Notes: a model not told the origin generated them from the sequence alone. DNA of 64,000 bases from Kosakonia radicincitans DSM 16656 (GCF_000280495.2 NZ_CP018016.1:3286001-3350000), one strand, 5' to 3'. Positions 15,233 to 24,132 are shown, counted from the stretch's first letter. Translations and numbers: made by a program.

Positions 15233-17692
15233 TCAGGGCTGCGCCTCTTGCGCGATAAGCCTGGGGAAGGTCGTTGAATACCACTCGGGAACCTCTTCAG
15301 GAGGCATCGGTCTGGAAAAATAGTAGCCCTGGACCACCGGACACCCGATATGCCGCAGGAGCTGTAACTGTTCGTGGGTTTCAACGCCCTCTGCCACCAC
15401 CGTCATGCCAAAGCTCTGCCCGATGCTGGTTATCGCCTCCAGCAGCGAACGGCTCCGGTTATCCGTCAGGCAACCATCGACAAAGCTTTTATCAATTTTA
15501 ATTTCGGTCACCGGCAGCGTGACCAGCCGGGAAAGCCCGGAAAACCCCGTCCCGAAATCATCAACCGACAGACCGACGCCCATATCGCGCAGTGCCTGAA
15601 AACGCGTTGATAGCTCATCATCCGGCGCCATGACCATACTTTCGGTAATTTCCAGCGTCAGCATTTCACCGGGGATGGCAAACTCGTTGATCGCTTGCAG
15701 TACCTGCACGGGAAGCTGGATATTGTGAAAGTGAATGGCCGACAAATTGACAGAAAGCGCAGGAAAATCCGGCCAGGTTTTGCGCCACTGCGCCAGTTGG
15801 CGGCACGCCTCGCGCAACACCCAGACGCCGATATTTTCGATTTCTCCCACCTCTTCCGCCAGCGGTATAAACCGAGCAGGCGGCACATCTCCGTGTTCAG
15901 GATCCCACCATCTTGCCAGCGCCTCAAAACCATATAATTGACCCGTGGCGATATTGATCTGCGGCTGAAATACCAGCCGCAGGCGATTTTCCGCAACGGC
16001 GCGTTTCAGCGCCGCCCCCAGAAGCAGACGCTCCGTTGCAGCGCGGTTAAGCTCCTCATTGAAGAACTGCCAGCCGTTACCGCCGCTGCGGTAAATATGA
16101 TCCATGGCGCTGTGCGCAGTGGACAGCAGCCAGTCGCGATCTTTACCTGCTTCATGGCTGATACCGATACTCAGCGTCAATGAAAGCGTCGTGTTATTGA
16201 AGCTAATGGGTTCACTAACGGCGTTTTCGAGCGTTTCCACAACTCGTGTCATGCTGCTGACGTCATTTTCGCTATCCACCAGCACAAACTGTTGCCCCTC
16301 TATTTTGCTCAGATACTGACCCGCTCCGAGGCTATCGTGCAGACGGTTAGCCACGATTGAGAGGATCTGCTCAGCGGCGCTATACCCCTGCGCATCAATG
16401 ACGTCCTGGAAATGATCAACCGTCATCATCAACACCACCGGCGCTTTCGTCTCCGCTGTCGCCAGCTGTTGATCGAGATGCTCTTGCAGATGACTGCGGT
16501 TAGGCAGCCCGGTTAGCGGATCGAATTTAATCAGATGTTCAATCTGCTGGCGGCTGTTTTCCTGCTCCAGTACCAGCGCGGCCAGGTGCTGGCTAATATC
16601 GGCGACACGCTCAGTAAAGGCTCTGTTTTCCTTGCCTGCCACGGTGTCGATCGCCAGGATGCCTGCGGCAACGCCGTCACGACGGCGAATCGTCACCGCG
16701 CGCGACATGACTCCCGGGCTGTCGAGTTTTTCGGCGCTGGACGCCCAGTGTTGCGGAACATTATTTTGCAGGGTTTTCAGCGAAGCGTGCGCCTGCCCCA
16801 GCACGGCGACGATATTACGGCAGATGATTTCGCCCATTTCAGCGATCGGCAGGTTGCTGCGCATCGCGGAAAGCAACGCTCGTTCAAGTTCGCGGATCTT
16901 GCGATCTTCAGTGATATCAGAAAAGGTCATCACCAGATTCTGCAACTGACCATTTTTGGCAAGAACCGGGCTGAGGGTGGCGCTGAACCAGACGTTTTCG
17001 CCAGTGCTGGCAAGCGCCTGAAACTCATTCTGGTCACGCTCGTTCTTGCGCAACAGGTTTTGCAGACGCTGCCGGTTATCCGGCGGAGCATCGGGAATGT
17101 TGAGTATGTTATCCAGGCGTTTCCCTGCCGCCTGGCTTACGCTCAGGCCAAACGCCTCCGTAAAAGCCCGGTTCGCCTGAACAATACGCCGTCCTGTATC
17201 CAGCACGATCACCGGTTTGCTGATATGGTCAACAGCCAGCAGCAGCAAACGCGTCTGTTCCCGCTGTTCCACCTCCAGAGTGGCGTCACGCGCCAGCGCT
17301 AGGTAACAGACTTTTCCTGCGTTCACGACCCGGGAAAGGGAAAAGCGCGTCCAGATCCTCTTGCCGTCCTTTCGCTCCAGTTGCAATTCCCGGCTCATCC
17401 CTTCAACGCGTGAATCTCCGCCCTCGCGATGATGGCGAATAAAGCCAGGATGCGCGGCCTTCAGGTCATGCGGAATCAGAATGGAGACACTTTGTCCGAG
17501 CACATCGTCACGGCTGTAGCCCCACAGTCTTTCTGCCGCGCGATTGTAAAACATCACCCTGTCTTGCTCATCAATCAACACGGCAGCCATCATATTCTGC
17601 TCAAGAGCAGCAAACAGAATATCTTCCCCCTGCCATGGCGGCACCGCCGGTTTCCTGTACTGGTGCATTCGTTTTTTCAAATGATTAAACAT
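15233..17692 (-). CDS. dosP: DosP-type haem-PAS cyclic-di-GMP phosphodiesterase
   Basis: 819 residues: two PAS domains (about 25-140 and 150-265), a GAF-like linker (about 280-395), a degenerate GGDEF (about 400-560) and an EAL domain (about 570-810). It aligns over its length with E. coli DosP. By that alignment the haem ligands are kept: His81 in A-H-P-G-F and Met99 in G-M-S-R-E-L, 18 residues apart as in DosP. The EAL motifs are complete (E-A-L-A-R-W, L-E-I-T-E-S, D-D-F-G-T-G-F-S, A-E-G-V-E). It should hydrolyse cyclic-di-GMP to pGpG in an oxygen-dependent way. The partner cyclase gene dosC is not adjacent. ATG 17692 with GGGAAG was chosen; GTG at 17704 is possible. Confidence 0.88.
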   Translation of the reverse strand: MFNHLKKRMHQYRKPAVPPWQGEDILFAALEQNMMAAVLIDEQDRVMFYNRAAERLWGYSRDDVLGQSVSILIPHDLKAAHPGFIRHHREGGDSRVEGMSRELQLERKDGKRIWTRFSLSRVVNAGKVCYLALARDATLEVEQREQTRLLLLAVDHISKPVIVLDTGRRIVQANRAFTEAFGLSVSQAAGKRLDNILNIPDAPPDNRQRLQNLLRKNERDQNEFQALASTGENVWFSATLSPVLAKNGQLQNLVMTFSDITEDRKIRELERALLSAMRSNLPIAEMGEIICRNIVAVLGQAHASLKTLQNNVPQHWASSAEKLDSPGVMSRAVTIRRRDGVAAGILAIDTVAGKENRAFTERVADISQHLAALVLEQENSRQQIEHLIKFDPLTGLPNRSHLQEHLDQQLATAETKAPVVLMMTVDHFQDVIDAQGYSAAEQILSIVANRLHDSLGAGQYLSKIEGQQFVLVDSENDVSSMTRVVETLENAVSEPISFNNTTLSLTLSIGISHEAGKDRDWLLSTAHSAMDHIYRSGGNGWQFFNEELNRAATERLLLGAALKRAVAENRLRLVFQPQINIATGQLYGFEALARWWDPEHGDVPPARFIPLAEEVGEIENIGVWVLREACRQLAQWRKTWPDFPALSVNLSAIHFHNIQLPVQVLQAINEFAIPGEMLTLEITESMVMAPDDELSTRFQALRDMGVGLSVDDFGTGFSGLSRLVTLPVTEIKIDKSFVDGCLTDNRSRSLLEAITSIGQSFGMTVVAEGVETHEQLQLLRHIGCPVVQGYYFSRPMPPEEVPEWYSTTFPRLIAQEAQP

Positions 17693-18067
17693 GCGGCTTC
17701 CCACTGTTCAACACCGTTACGCCTGCGGTGAAGAAAGATATGTACGAACCGGCATCATCAACCAGTTACAGTCACTGCGCTTCCAGGCTATTTCGACATA
17801 TTTCCGGACTGTACTGGCGTAAGCCTTCCTGGTGAACAAGCACAAAGGGGCCTTCGCTTTCGCTACTCAGTTCAGTGTATGCCATTCGATCGTGCCAATA
17901 GTGGCCCGGCACGGGCAAAATCAGATATTGCACTCTCTTTTTTTAATCATGTGGTTGGCAAACGCTGCGCTTTCACGATCGGCGAGAGGGGATGCTGCAC
18001 GGCGGCTTTATTCACCAAAATAGTAATAATTTGAAGAAGCTACATTCTCTGAAGCTACAGGTGATAA

Positions 18068-18169
18068 ATGGAAGATATTCTCAGAATATCGGGGCTGATT
18101 CTCGATGCATTCCAGTTTGTGATTAATGACGAAAACTTTAAAAAGAAAAAAACCGTACAGCCCACCTGA
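18068..18169 (+). CDS. Possible 33-residue small protein
   Basis: ATG at 18068 with AGGTG five bases upstream, stop at 18167-18169. The peptide has an amphipathic or hydrophobic first half (M-E-D-I-L-R-I-S-G-L-I-L-D-A-F-Q-F-V-I) and a basic tail (F-K-K-K-K-T-V-Q-P-T), a composition seen in membrane-associated small proteins. A hairpin follows 38 bases later. I do not recognise it. It could equally be a chance ORF. Confidence 0.35.
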   Translation: MEDILRISGLILDAFQFVINDENFKKKKTVQPT

Positions 18170-18206
18170 TCTCCACCCAAAATTCCCGCTCAGAATCGAC
18201 CATAAA

Positions 18207-18234
18207 ACCGTGAGTCCTGAAAAGGGCTCACGGT
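18207..18234. repeat. Inverted repeat/hairpin
   Basis: ACCGTGAG / CTCACGGT, eight perfect base pairs, 12-base loop. Read leftward it is followed by TTTTATGG, a weak U-tract; read rightward there is none. Could end the small-ORF transcript or be an operator. Confidence 0.45.
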
Positions 18235-18347
18235 GATATACAGCAAATGCCGCGACTGTTTTTCACCCATTGCGCGCAGAAATAGCGCGGAATAACCGAT
18301 CGCTATCCCACAAAATACCTTCTGCCCTTCCCCTCTCACTTTCATTG

Positions 18348-18376
18348 TTGATTACTGGTGTTTTATACAGTATAAA
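18348..18376 (+). promoter_or_regulatory. Sigma-70 promoter of msgA
   Basis: TTGATT, 17 bases, TATAAA. Ideal spacing; ATG 35 bases after the -10 box. The whole spacer is covered by the LexA box, so repression by promoter occlusion is expected. Confidence 0.65.
18355..18370. promoter_or_regulatory. LexA box
   Basis: CTGGTGTTTTATACAG: the invariant CTG-N10-CAG framework of the enterobacterial SOS box, with the right half (TATACAG) matching consensus and the left half weaker. Located between the -35 and -10 boxes of the msgA promoter. Confidence 0.75.
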
Positions 18377-18410
18377 TACTGCGCTATTAATTCACACACA
18401 GGAATGGTTA

Positions 18411-18650
18411 ATGTTCGTTGAACTGGTCTATGACAAACGCAATGTTGAAGGGCTTTCCGGCGCCAGGGAAATTATCCTTGAGGAACTTACCCGGCGTGTT
18501 CACCGTCTGTTTCCTGATGCCGATGTCCGGGTAAAACCCATGCAGGCCAACGGGCTGAACAGCGATGCCAGTAAAAACGACCGGGAAAAGCTGAACCGGA
18601 TGCTCGAGGAAATGTTTGAAGAAGCGGATATGTGGCTGGTGGCGGAGTAA
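18411..18650 (+). CDS. msgA: DinI/MsgA-family SOS protein
   Basis: 79-residue acidic protein of the DinI family. It begins M-F-V-E-L-V-Y-D-K-R-N-V-E-G and ends E-E-A-D-M-W-L-V-A-E, matching my memory of Salmonella MsgA almost residue for residue. DinI proteins bind RecA filaments and tune the SOS response; MsgA was described as a macrophage-survival gene. ATG 18411 with AGGA about 9 bases upstream is chosen over the extended reading from 18270, because the LexA-controlled promoter lies inside that extension. Confidence 0.88.
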   Translation: MFVELVYDKRNVEGLSGAREIILEELTRRVHRLFPDADVRVKPMQANGLNSDASKNDREKLNRMLEEMFEEADMWLVAE

Positions 18651-18814
18651 GGCAGTGCCATCGTGGATGACGCCCTCTGAATTTGCGCCGAAATCTGCCG
18701 GCTGCCAGAACGTGCAGCCGGGCTGAAATCGGTAATGCCTGAAGTACACCAGGAGAAGCGGCCAGCGAATATTCACTTCACGTCCTGCTCCTCCTTCGTT
18801 TTCAGCACTCCCCT

Positions 18815-19657
18815 CTATGCTTTTTCCGCAAAACGCATCGCCAGCCATTGTGCCTGCTGCTGCATCACCAGCACCTGGCGGCCCTGCTCGCGCCACTGAA
18901 TATCGCCCTGGCTAAGGCAGCGCCTGAGCTGCTCCAGTGAGGCCACCTGAAAGCAGAGCGCCACCATTTTCGCTGGTGCCTGCGCAGCAACAGGCGGCAG
19001 CGCAAACTCCAGGCTGGCTTGTTGATGCGTGATAATACGCAGGCAGCACGTTCCTGAATCAAGCACATAGCCGCCGCTATCTTCCGCACGGGCCTCTGTA
19101 CTGAATAACTGACGATACAGCGCCAGCGTCTCTTCAGGTTGCGGCGAGGCAATAACGAACGCGGACAGCGCCTGTACGCCATTAGGATGTACTTGCCAGG
19201 CGGGCTGCCAGACAGCTTGCGGCGTCTGATGTTCACAGAAAAAGCTGAAGCCGTATGCCAGGGCGCTGGCGCGGACCCGCGAGATACAGAACCGGGCCTC
19301 AGTCTGACTGCCGTCCGGCAGTATCACCGGGCGGAAGAAGCGGGTCGGTGGTTCGCCATCGAGTTGGCATTGCTGTAGATGGTGCCATACCGCATGTGCA
19401 TCGCGAGTTTTCCAGACCAGTCCGGCAAGGCCTGGCGCAACGTTCCATAAACCTCGCGAGTCTGTCTGCCTGGCAGGTTCATAACCTAAAAGTTCCAGAT
19501 AGTTATCGGCAAAGATGGCCAGATGGTTGCTGGAGCCCATCGAATGGTGCCCCCGCGTACTGAGCTGAAATCCCATCCGCTGGAACAGGGATTGGGCCTG
19601 ATCCAGCTCTTCATCAACATTAATCACCGCGTGATCGATAACCGGGGTAATCGGCAT
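18815..19657 (-). CDS. VOC-superfamily (glyoxalase-like) protein
   Basis: 280 residues in two halves resembling glyoxalase/bleomycin-resistance modules. The N-terminal half has I-D-H-A-V-I-N-V (about residues 7-14) and H-H-S-M-G-S-S-N-H-L-A-I-F, with L-E-L-L-G-Y following, the usual metal-ligand layout of VOC enzymes (His9, Glu54-like). It is the last gene of the leftward Liv-type transporter operon, 33 bases behind livF. This suggests it acts on the transported compound or a product, for example as an isomerase, lyase or dioxygenase. The reaction is unknown. Confidence 0.7.
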   Translation of the reverse strand: MPITPVIDHAVINVDEELDQAQSLFQRMGFQLSTRGHHSMGSSNHLAIFADNYLELLGYEPARQTDSRGLWNVAPGLAGLVWKTRDAHAVWHHLQQCQLDGEPPTRFFRPVILPDGSQTEARFCISRVRASALAYGFSFFCEHQTPQAVWQPAWQVHPNGVQALSAFVIASPQPEETLALYRQLFSTEARAEDSGGYVLDSGTCCLRIITHQQASLEFALPPVAAQAPAKMVALCFQVASLEQLRRCLSQGDIQWREQGRQVLVMQQQAQWLAMRFAEKA

Positions 19658-19690
19658 GGTGTATTCCTTCTGCTCTTTTTATTGATCCTG

Positions 19691-20410
19691 TCAGGCGGCA
19701 CGACCGCCAAAATAGAGCTCGCGCATACGGGGGTCGTCCAGCAGATCCCGCGCACTGCCCTCCATCGCCACTTTCCCCAGCGCCAGTACGTAAGCCCGGT
19801 CGGAAATGTGCAGTGCCTCCATGGCATTCTGCTCGACCATCAAAATGGTCACTTTTTCCTGGCGGCGAATGGTTTGTATGGCGCTAAACACTTCCGTCAG
19901 CATTTTCGGTGACAGCCCGGCCGAGGGTTCATCAAGCAGCAGTACCGCCGGTTCGGGCATCAGTGCGCGGGCGAGCGCGAGGATTTGTCGCTCACCGCCG
20001 GAAAGCGCGGACGCGGGCGATTGCCACTTTTTATGTAATACCGGGTAATGTTCCGCCAGTTGCGCCATCCGCTGCTTACGCTGGCCGGGCGGTAAAAACT
20101 GCCCCCCGGTTTGCAGGTTTTCTGCCACGGTCAGATTGTTGAAGACGTTGTCCAGTTGCGGGACAAACCCGAGTGCGCATTCGCGGATTTTGCGGTGCAC
20201 CGGAATTTTTGCCGTTTCCCGGCCATCGATTTCAACCCGCCCTTCGCGCGGGGAGACAAAACCGGCAATCGATTTCAGCAGGGTAGATTTGCCGCAGCCA
20301 TTTGGCCCCAGCAGCGTCACGATTTCCGCCTGTTCAACGTGCAATGAAATACCATGCAGAATATCAATCCCCGGGGTATAACCGGCGACCACGTTTTCGA
20401 GGGTAATCAT
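19691..20410 (-). CDS. Branched-chain-type ABC transporter ATPase (LivF family)
   Basis: 239-residue ATPase. Walker A G-P-N-G-C-G-K-S-T at residues 35-43, signature L-S-G-G-E-R-Q, Walker B V-L-L-L-D-E-P-S-A-G-L-S-P followed by M-V-E-Q-N. Start ATG 20410 overlaps the stop of the LivG-type gene (20407-20410, ATGA), which decides between it and a longer ORF from 20539. The operon is a complete HAAT-type importer, but it is unlikely to be the housekeeping leucine system because genes and neighbours differ. Confidence 0.87.
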   Translation of the reverse strand: MITLENVVAGYTPGIDILHGISLHVEQAEIVTLLGPNGCGKSTLLKSIAGFVSPREGRVEIDGRETAKIPVHRKIRECALGFVPQLDNVFNNLTVAENLQTGGQFLPPGQRKQRMAQLAEHYPVLHKKWQSPASALSGGERQILALARALMPEPAVLLLDEPSAGLSPKMLTEVFSAIQTIRRQEKVTILMVEQNAMEALHISDRAYVLALGKVAMEGSARDLLDDPRMRELYFGGRAA

Positions 20411-21186
20411 ACGGCCTCCTGCAATGTTGCGGTGCTGTGCCCGAGGTAGGCTTCCAGCACCTGCTGGTTCTGCGCCAGTTCGTCCGGGCGGCAACTGGCG
20501 ACAATCTGCCCGCGATCCAGCACAATGCAGCGCTGGCACAAAGTGTTGATAAAATGCATGTCGTGCTCGATGACCAAAAGTGAAATGCCCTGACGGCTCA
20601 GGCTGACCAGCGTTTCCACCAGCTCCTGGCGTAATTTCGGGTGCACGCCGGCCATCGGCTCATCCAGCATCAGAAGCGTCGGTTTGCCCATCAACGCACA
20701 GGCAATGCCCAGTAATTTTTTCTGTCCGCCGGAAAGTGCCGCAGCAGGCAGGTCTTTCACTTTGGTTAATAACAAGATATCCAGTAATTCGCGGGCGCGG
20801 GCTCTATCTTCCTGTTCGGCTTTACGCCCGGAAGCCAGCCCCAGCAGACCGTTGAATAACCCGTGCTGGCGAGTGCCCGCCGTCATCACGACTTCCATAA
20901 CGCTCATCTTTTCCGGCATAACCGGTAGCTGGAAGGTGCGCGCAATGCCCGCCTGGATGATCCGGTGGCTGGGCTGGCAAGCAATGGAGCGGCCATCAAA
21001 TGTGATGTTGCCGCCATCCGGCCGGGTAAACCCGGAAATGGTGTTAAGCAGCGTGCTTTTACCGGAACCATTCGGCCCCAGCAGGCCAAGAATTTCGCCC
21101 TTCTCCAGCGTAAATGATACGGATGTCAGTACCTGGTTGCCGCCAAAGGCTTTGCTGACATCAGCCACTTCAAGCAAACGGCTCAT
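20407..21186 (-). CDS. Branched-chain-type ABC transporter ATPase (LivG family)
   Basis: 259-residue ATPase. Walker A G-P-N-G-S-G-K-S-T at 37-45, signature L-S-G-G-Q-K-K-L-L-G-I-A, Walker B L-L-M-L-D-E-P-M-A-G-V-H-P and a typical V-I-E-H-D-M H-loop. The L-S-G-G-Q-K-K variant is common in urea/short-chain amide members of the LivG family (for comparison, UrtD-like proteins), a weak hint about substrate. Overlaps livM-like and livF-like neighbours by 4 bases each. Confidence 0.87.
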   Translation of the reverse strand: MSRLLEVADVSKAFGGNQVLTSVSFTLEKGEILGLLGPNGSGKSTLLNTISGFTRPDGGNITFDGRSIACQPSHRIIQAGIARTFQLPVMPEKMSVMEVVMTAGTRQHGLFNGLLGLASGRKAEQEDRARARELLDILLLTKVKDLPAAALSGGQKKLLGIACALMGKPTLLMLDEPMAGVHPKLRQELVETLVSLSRQGISLLVIEHDMHFINTLCQRCIVLDRGQIVASCRPDELAQNQQVLEAYLGHSTATLQEAV

Positions 21187-22070
21187 GATAAAGTCCTTAA
21201 TTTTTCCGGTAACAGGCCGCCTGGGCGGGTGAGCAGACAGAGTAATAAAGCCAGCCCCACCAACCCCAGGCGCAGAGCGCCGGTCAGGTCTGAGCTGATG
21301 TGGAAATAGTCTTTTGCAAAGGGGATAAAGTTATACAGCCCTTCTACCAGCAACACGCCCAGCAGCACGCCGCGCACATTGCCAATACCGCCGATCATCA
21401 CCATGCTCCAGATAAGAAAGGTTTCCGAAGAGAGCAAATAATCCGGGCTGACATAATCGGTGTACCAGGCCAGTAACATGCCAGCCAGACAGCACATCAC
21501 CGCGCTGCTCATTAACGCCCGGCATTTCAGCCACGGCAGCGCATAGCCCATACAGATCGCTAATTGAGGTTGCTCGCGCATCAGGCGCAGCGCCCGGCCA
21601 AACCGGCTGGCGCCGATCCGCAGGCTGGCGAGCGTGGCGATGATGACGCTGAGCAGGATAATGACCGCGAAGATACGTGTATCGGTGATGGTATCGCCGG
21701 TTGACCAGGGCGCGGACAGCCCGCCAATCCCCTGCGCGCCACCTGTCAGATGGTCTTCATTGACGACCGCAATGCGGATGATTTCAGCCAGCGCCAGCGT
21801 GGCAATGCCCCAGTAATCCGCCGTGAGCTGACGGCCCAGCAGCGTCATCAGCGCGCTGATAACAATGGCACACAGTAACCCGGCCGGGATCACCAGCCAC
21901 AGCGGCAAGCCAAAATTGCTTCCCAGACCAATGGCATAAGCGCCGGTTCCGACAAACACGATATGACCGAAATTCAGCAAACCGGCGTAACCTGCCTGTA
22001 AATTCAGGGCAAGCGCGACGATGGCATAAATCCCGGCAAGGCAAAGGATATGCAGTAAAAACTCAGACAC
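21183..22070 (-). CDS. Branched-chain-type ABC transporter permease (LivM family)
   Basis: 295 residues from a GTG at 22070, with eight or so hydrophobic segments. It shows the LivM pattern G-Y-A-G-L-L-N-F-G-H (about 27-36), A-D-Y-W-G-I-A-T-L-A-L-A-E-I-I-R and M-I-G-G-I-G-N-V-R-G. The GTG overlaps the last codons of the LivH-type gene by 8 bases; an ATG at 22097 would add nine residues but overlaps more. Forms the channel with the LivH-type permease. Confidence 0.83.
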   Translation of the reverse strand: MSEFLLHILCLAGIYAIVALALNLQAGYAGLLNFGHIVFVGTGAYAIGLGSNFGLPLWLVIPAGLLCAIVISALMTLLGRQLTADYWGIATLALAEIIRIAVVNEDHLTGGAQGIGGLSAPWSTGDTITDTRIFAVIILLSVIIATLASLRIGASRFGRALRLMREQPQLAICMGYALPWLKCRALMSSAVMCCLAGMLLAWYTDYVSPDYLLSSETFLIWSMVMIGGIGNVRGVLLGVLLVEGLYNFIPFAKDYFHISSDLTGALRLGLVGLALLLCLLTRPGGLLPEKLRTLS

Positions 22071-22956
22071 GGCGGACCTCCCGGTTAAACAGACCATAAG
22101 GACGCAGCAACAGCGCCAGCAGCAGAATCACAAACGATGAGGCGTTCACCCAGGTCACCGGGATAAACAATAAGTCGCCGCCGAACAGCCAGCTCCAGTC
22201 GATGTTGGTAACGAGGGTTTCGGTTACAGCGATAAGGAGCGCGCCAAAAATGGCGCCCATTGGATTTCCCAGCCCACCGAGAATGGCGGCAGCGAGTACC
22301 GGCAACATCAGATCATTGCCCTGGTTAACCCATGCGCTGGCATTCATTGCCAGCATGCTGCCTCCCACGGCGGCCAGCATTCCGGCCACCAGGTTAACGG
22401 TGTGGATAATGGCACTGGCATTTAACCCGGAGGCTGCCGCCAGATCCCGGTTACTGGCCAGCGCACGGATAGCGCGGCCTTGCGGCGTGCGAAACAGCAG
22501 CAGGCTGAACATCACCACCAGCGAAATCGTGACGCCAAGGCTCCAGAGTTCGTCGGAAGAGATGCGGGTGTCGCCAACCTGCAAGAGCGCGCCCACTGGC
22601 AGGGAATAATTCACCGGGGCCGATCCCTCAACCCCGAGAACCAGTGCAATCAGCACCATCGATACCGCCAGCGAGCCAATCATGGCGTTAGCGGTGCCGC
22701 TTTTCAGCAGCGGCTGGTACACCCAGTGATGCAACATCATGGACAACATGCCGCAGACTATTGCCGAAAACACGATTGCCAGTGACAGCGGCATGCCAAG
22801 GCGCAGCCCGGCGGCGGTAATAAATGAACCGACCATGGCATATTGCATATGGGCGATATTGGCGAACCGTACCAGCCCGTAAACCAGGCTTAATCCCAGC
22901 GCGACCAGCGACAAATCCGCGGTGCGAATCAATGTATCAATCAAAAACTGCAGCAT
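22063..22956 (-). CDS. Branched-chain-type ABC transporter permease (LivH family)
   Basis: 297 residues, highly hydrophobic. Family features are L-G-L-S-L-V-Y-G-L-V-R-F-A-N-I-A-H near residues 19-35, R-A-L-A-S-N-R-D-L-A-A-A-S-G-L-N (the EAA-like coupling loop) and A-A-I-L-G-G-L-G-N-P-M-G-A. Second gene of the operon, 48 bases after the binding-protein gene. Normal length for LivH-type permeases. Confidence 0.87.
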   Translation of the reverse strand: MLQFLIDTLIRTADLSLVALGLSLVYGLVRFANIAHMQYAMVGSFITAAGLRLGMPLSLAIVFSAIVCGMLSMMLHHWVYQPLLKSGTANAMIGSLAVSMVLIALVLGVEGSAPVNYSLPVGALLQVGDTRISSDELWSLGVTISLVVMFSLLLFRTPQGRAIRALASNRDLAAASGLNASAIIHTVNLVAGMLAAVGGSMLAMNASAWVNQGNDLMLPVLAAAILGGLGNPMGAIFGALLIAVTETLVTNIDWSWLFGGDLLFIPVTWVNASSFVILLLALLLRPYGLFNREVRRV

Positions 22957-23004
22957 GGTTTTTCCCCGATGATGTAGCGTGAACTGGCAAAATAAAGCGG
23001 CTCG

Positions 23005-24132
23005 TTACCGGGGAACCGGTACGCCATTAAACGCTTTCACTTTCAGGTACGGCTGGGACTGACGCTGGTTATCGGCGTCGAGATTTAATGTGCCGGTAAT
23101 ACCCGTAAAGCCAGGCGCAACGGTTTTCATTGCCGCGATCATGGCTGCCGGATCGGCACTGTGCGCTTTATTAATCGCTGCCGCCGCCAGCATCACGCTA
23201 TCCCAGGCATAGCTGCCGTACACGGAGCGAGGTTTCTCATGGAATTTTTGCTGGTACAGCTCAGCATAATTTGCGCCATTGCCGCTCGCCGCTTTCTGGT
23301 CAATACCCGCGACTTCCATACCAACCTGTCCGTTGGTGTACTGCGCCGGGGAACCTTCAATGGCCATGGTTAAATACATGCCATACCAGGGCGTTTTATT
23401 CAGTCCCAGCTCCCAGGCCTCGCGGTTCAGCACAATGGCATCCTGGCCGTAACTGGTATAGACATAGGCTTGCGGATGAGCGCGGGAGATTTGCTCCAGC
23501 TCGCGGCGATAAGAAGGCTGACCGCTGGTATAGAGCACTTTGGCGACCACTTTGCCGCCCTCTTTTTCAAACGCTTTGGTGAATTGCTCCGCCATCCCCT
23601 GACCGTAAGCGCCATCCGGGGCGATAAAGGCCACTTTGCTGTAACCGAGCTGGCGCACATCTTGTGCCGAGAAGCTCGCGGAAAGGGAATCCAGGCCAAT
23701 AACGCTCCAGGAGGTAGCGCCGATTTTGCGGATATCGGTGCTGGTGCCGGAAATATTGATGTGCAGCAGGTTATTCTTCACCAGATATTGCCCAATCGGG
23801 ATGGTGACGCTGGAGGAAAAACTGCCCATTACTAAAGGGACATGGTTAACCTGGGTTAACTTACGTACGGCATTCAGGCCTGTTACCGGGCTTTCGGCGG
23901 AATCTTCCACGATCACATGTAATGGCTGACCATTAACGCCGCCCTGGGCATTGACCTGTTCAACCGCCAGTTCCATACCACGACGCTGATCTTCACCAAT
24001 GCTGGCGCTGGTGCCGGTTAAGGGCAAAATCGCGCCAATGTTCACATCGGCCTGCGCCGTGTGCGCCAGACCTAACAACGTCATACCTGCCAGTGTTGAC
24101 AGCGTCATGCCCTGCCCAAAACGATTTTTCAT
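23005..24132 (-). CDS. Liv-type periplasmic substrate-binding protein
   Basis: 375 residues. Sec signal peptide at about 1-28 (ends A-Q-A before D-V-N-I-G-A-I-L-P-L-T-G). The type I periplasmic-binding fold shows in R-R-G-M-E-L-A-V-E-Q-V-N-A-Q-G-G-V-N-G, P-L-V-M-G-S-F-S-S-S-V-T and A-F-I-A-P-D-G-A-Y-G-Q-G. First gene of the transporter operon. ATG 24132 has GGAGA upstream and begins at the signal peptide; the longer ORF from 24231 is not supported. Family members bind amino acids, amides, urea or aromatic compounds, so the ligand is open. Operators for the divergent GntR regulator lie upstream. Confidence 0.87.
   Translation of the reverse strand: MKNRFGQGMTLSTLAGMTLLGLAHTAQADVNIGAILPLTGTSASIGEDQRRGMELAVEQVNAQGGVNGQPLHVIVEDSAESPVTGLNAVRKLTQVNHVPLVMGSFSSSVTIPIGQYLVKNNLLHINISGTSTDIRKIGATSWSVIGLDSLSASFSAQDVRQLGYSKVAFIAPDGAYGQGMAEQFTKAFEKEGGKVVAKVLYTSGQPSYRRELEQISRAHPQAYVYTSYGQDAIVLNREAWELGLNKTPWYGMYLTMAIEGSPAQYTNGQVGMEVAGIDQKAASGNGANYAELYQQKFHEKPRSVYGSYAWDSVMLAAAAINKAHSADPAAMIAAMKTVAPGFTGITGTLNLDADNQRQSQPYLKVKAFNGVPVPR

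Larger units (their letters stand above)
17693..18410. other. Intergenic region dosP-msgA
   Basis: 718 bases. It carries a possible 33-residue ORF (18068-18169), an inverted repeat at 18207-18234 and the msgA promoter with LexA box. The part 17710-18060 shows no gene I can support. Confidence 0.55.

Noticed and set aside
16535..17302. 255-codon ORF antisense to the dosP-like gene
   Set aside because: Shadow frame; composition follows the opposite coding strand.
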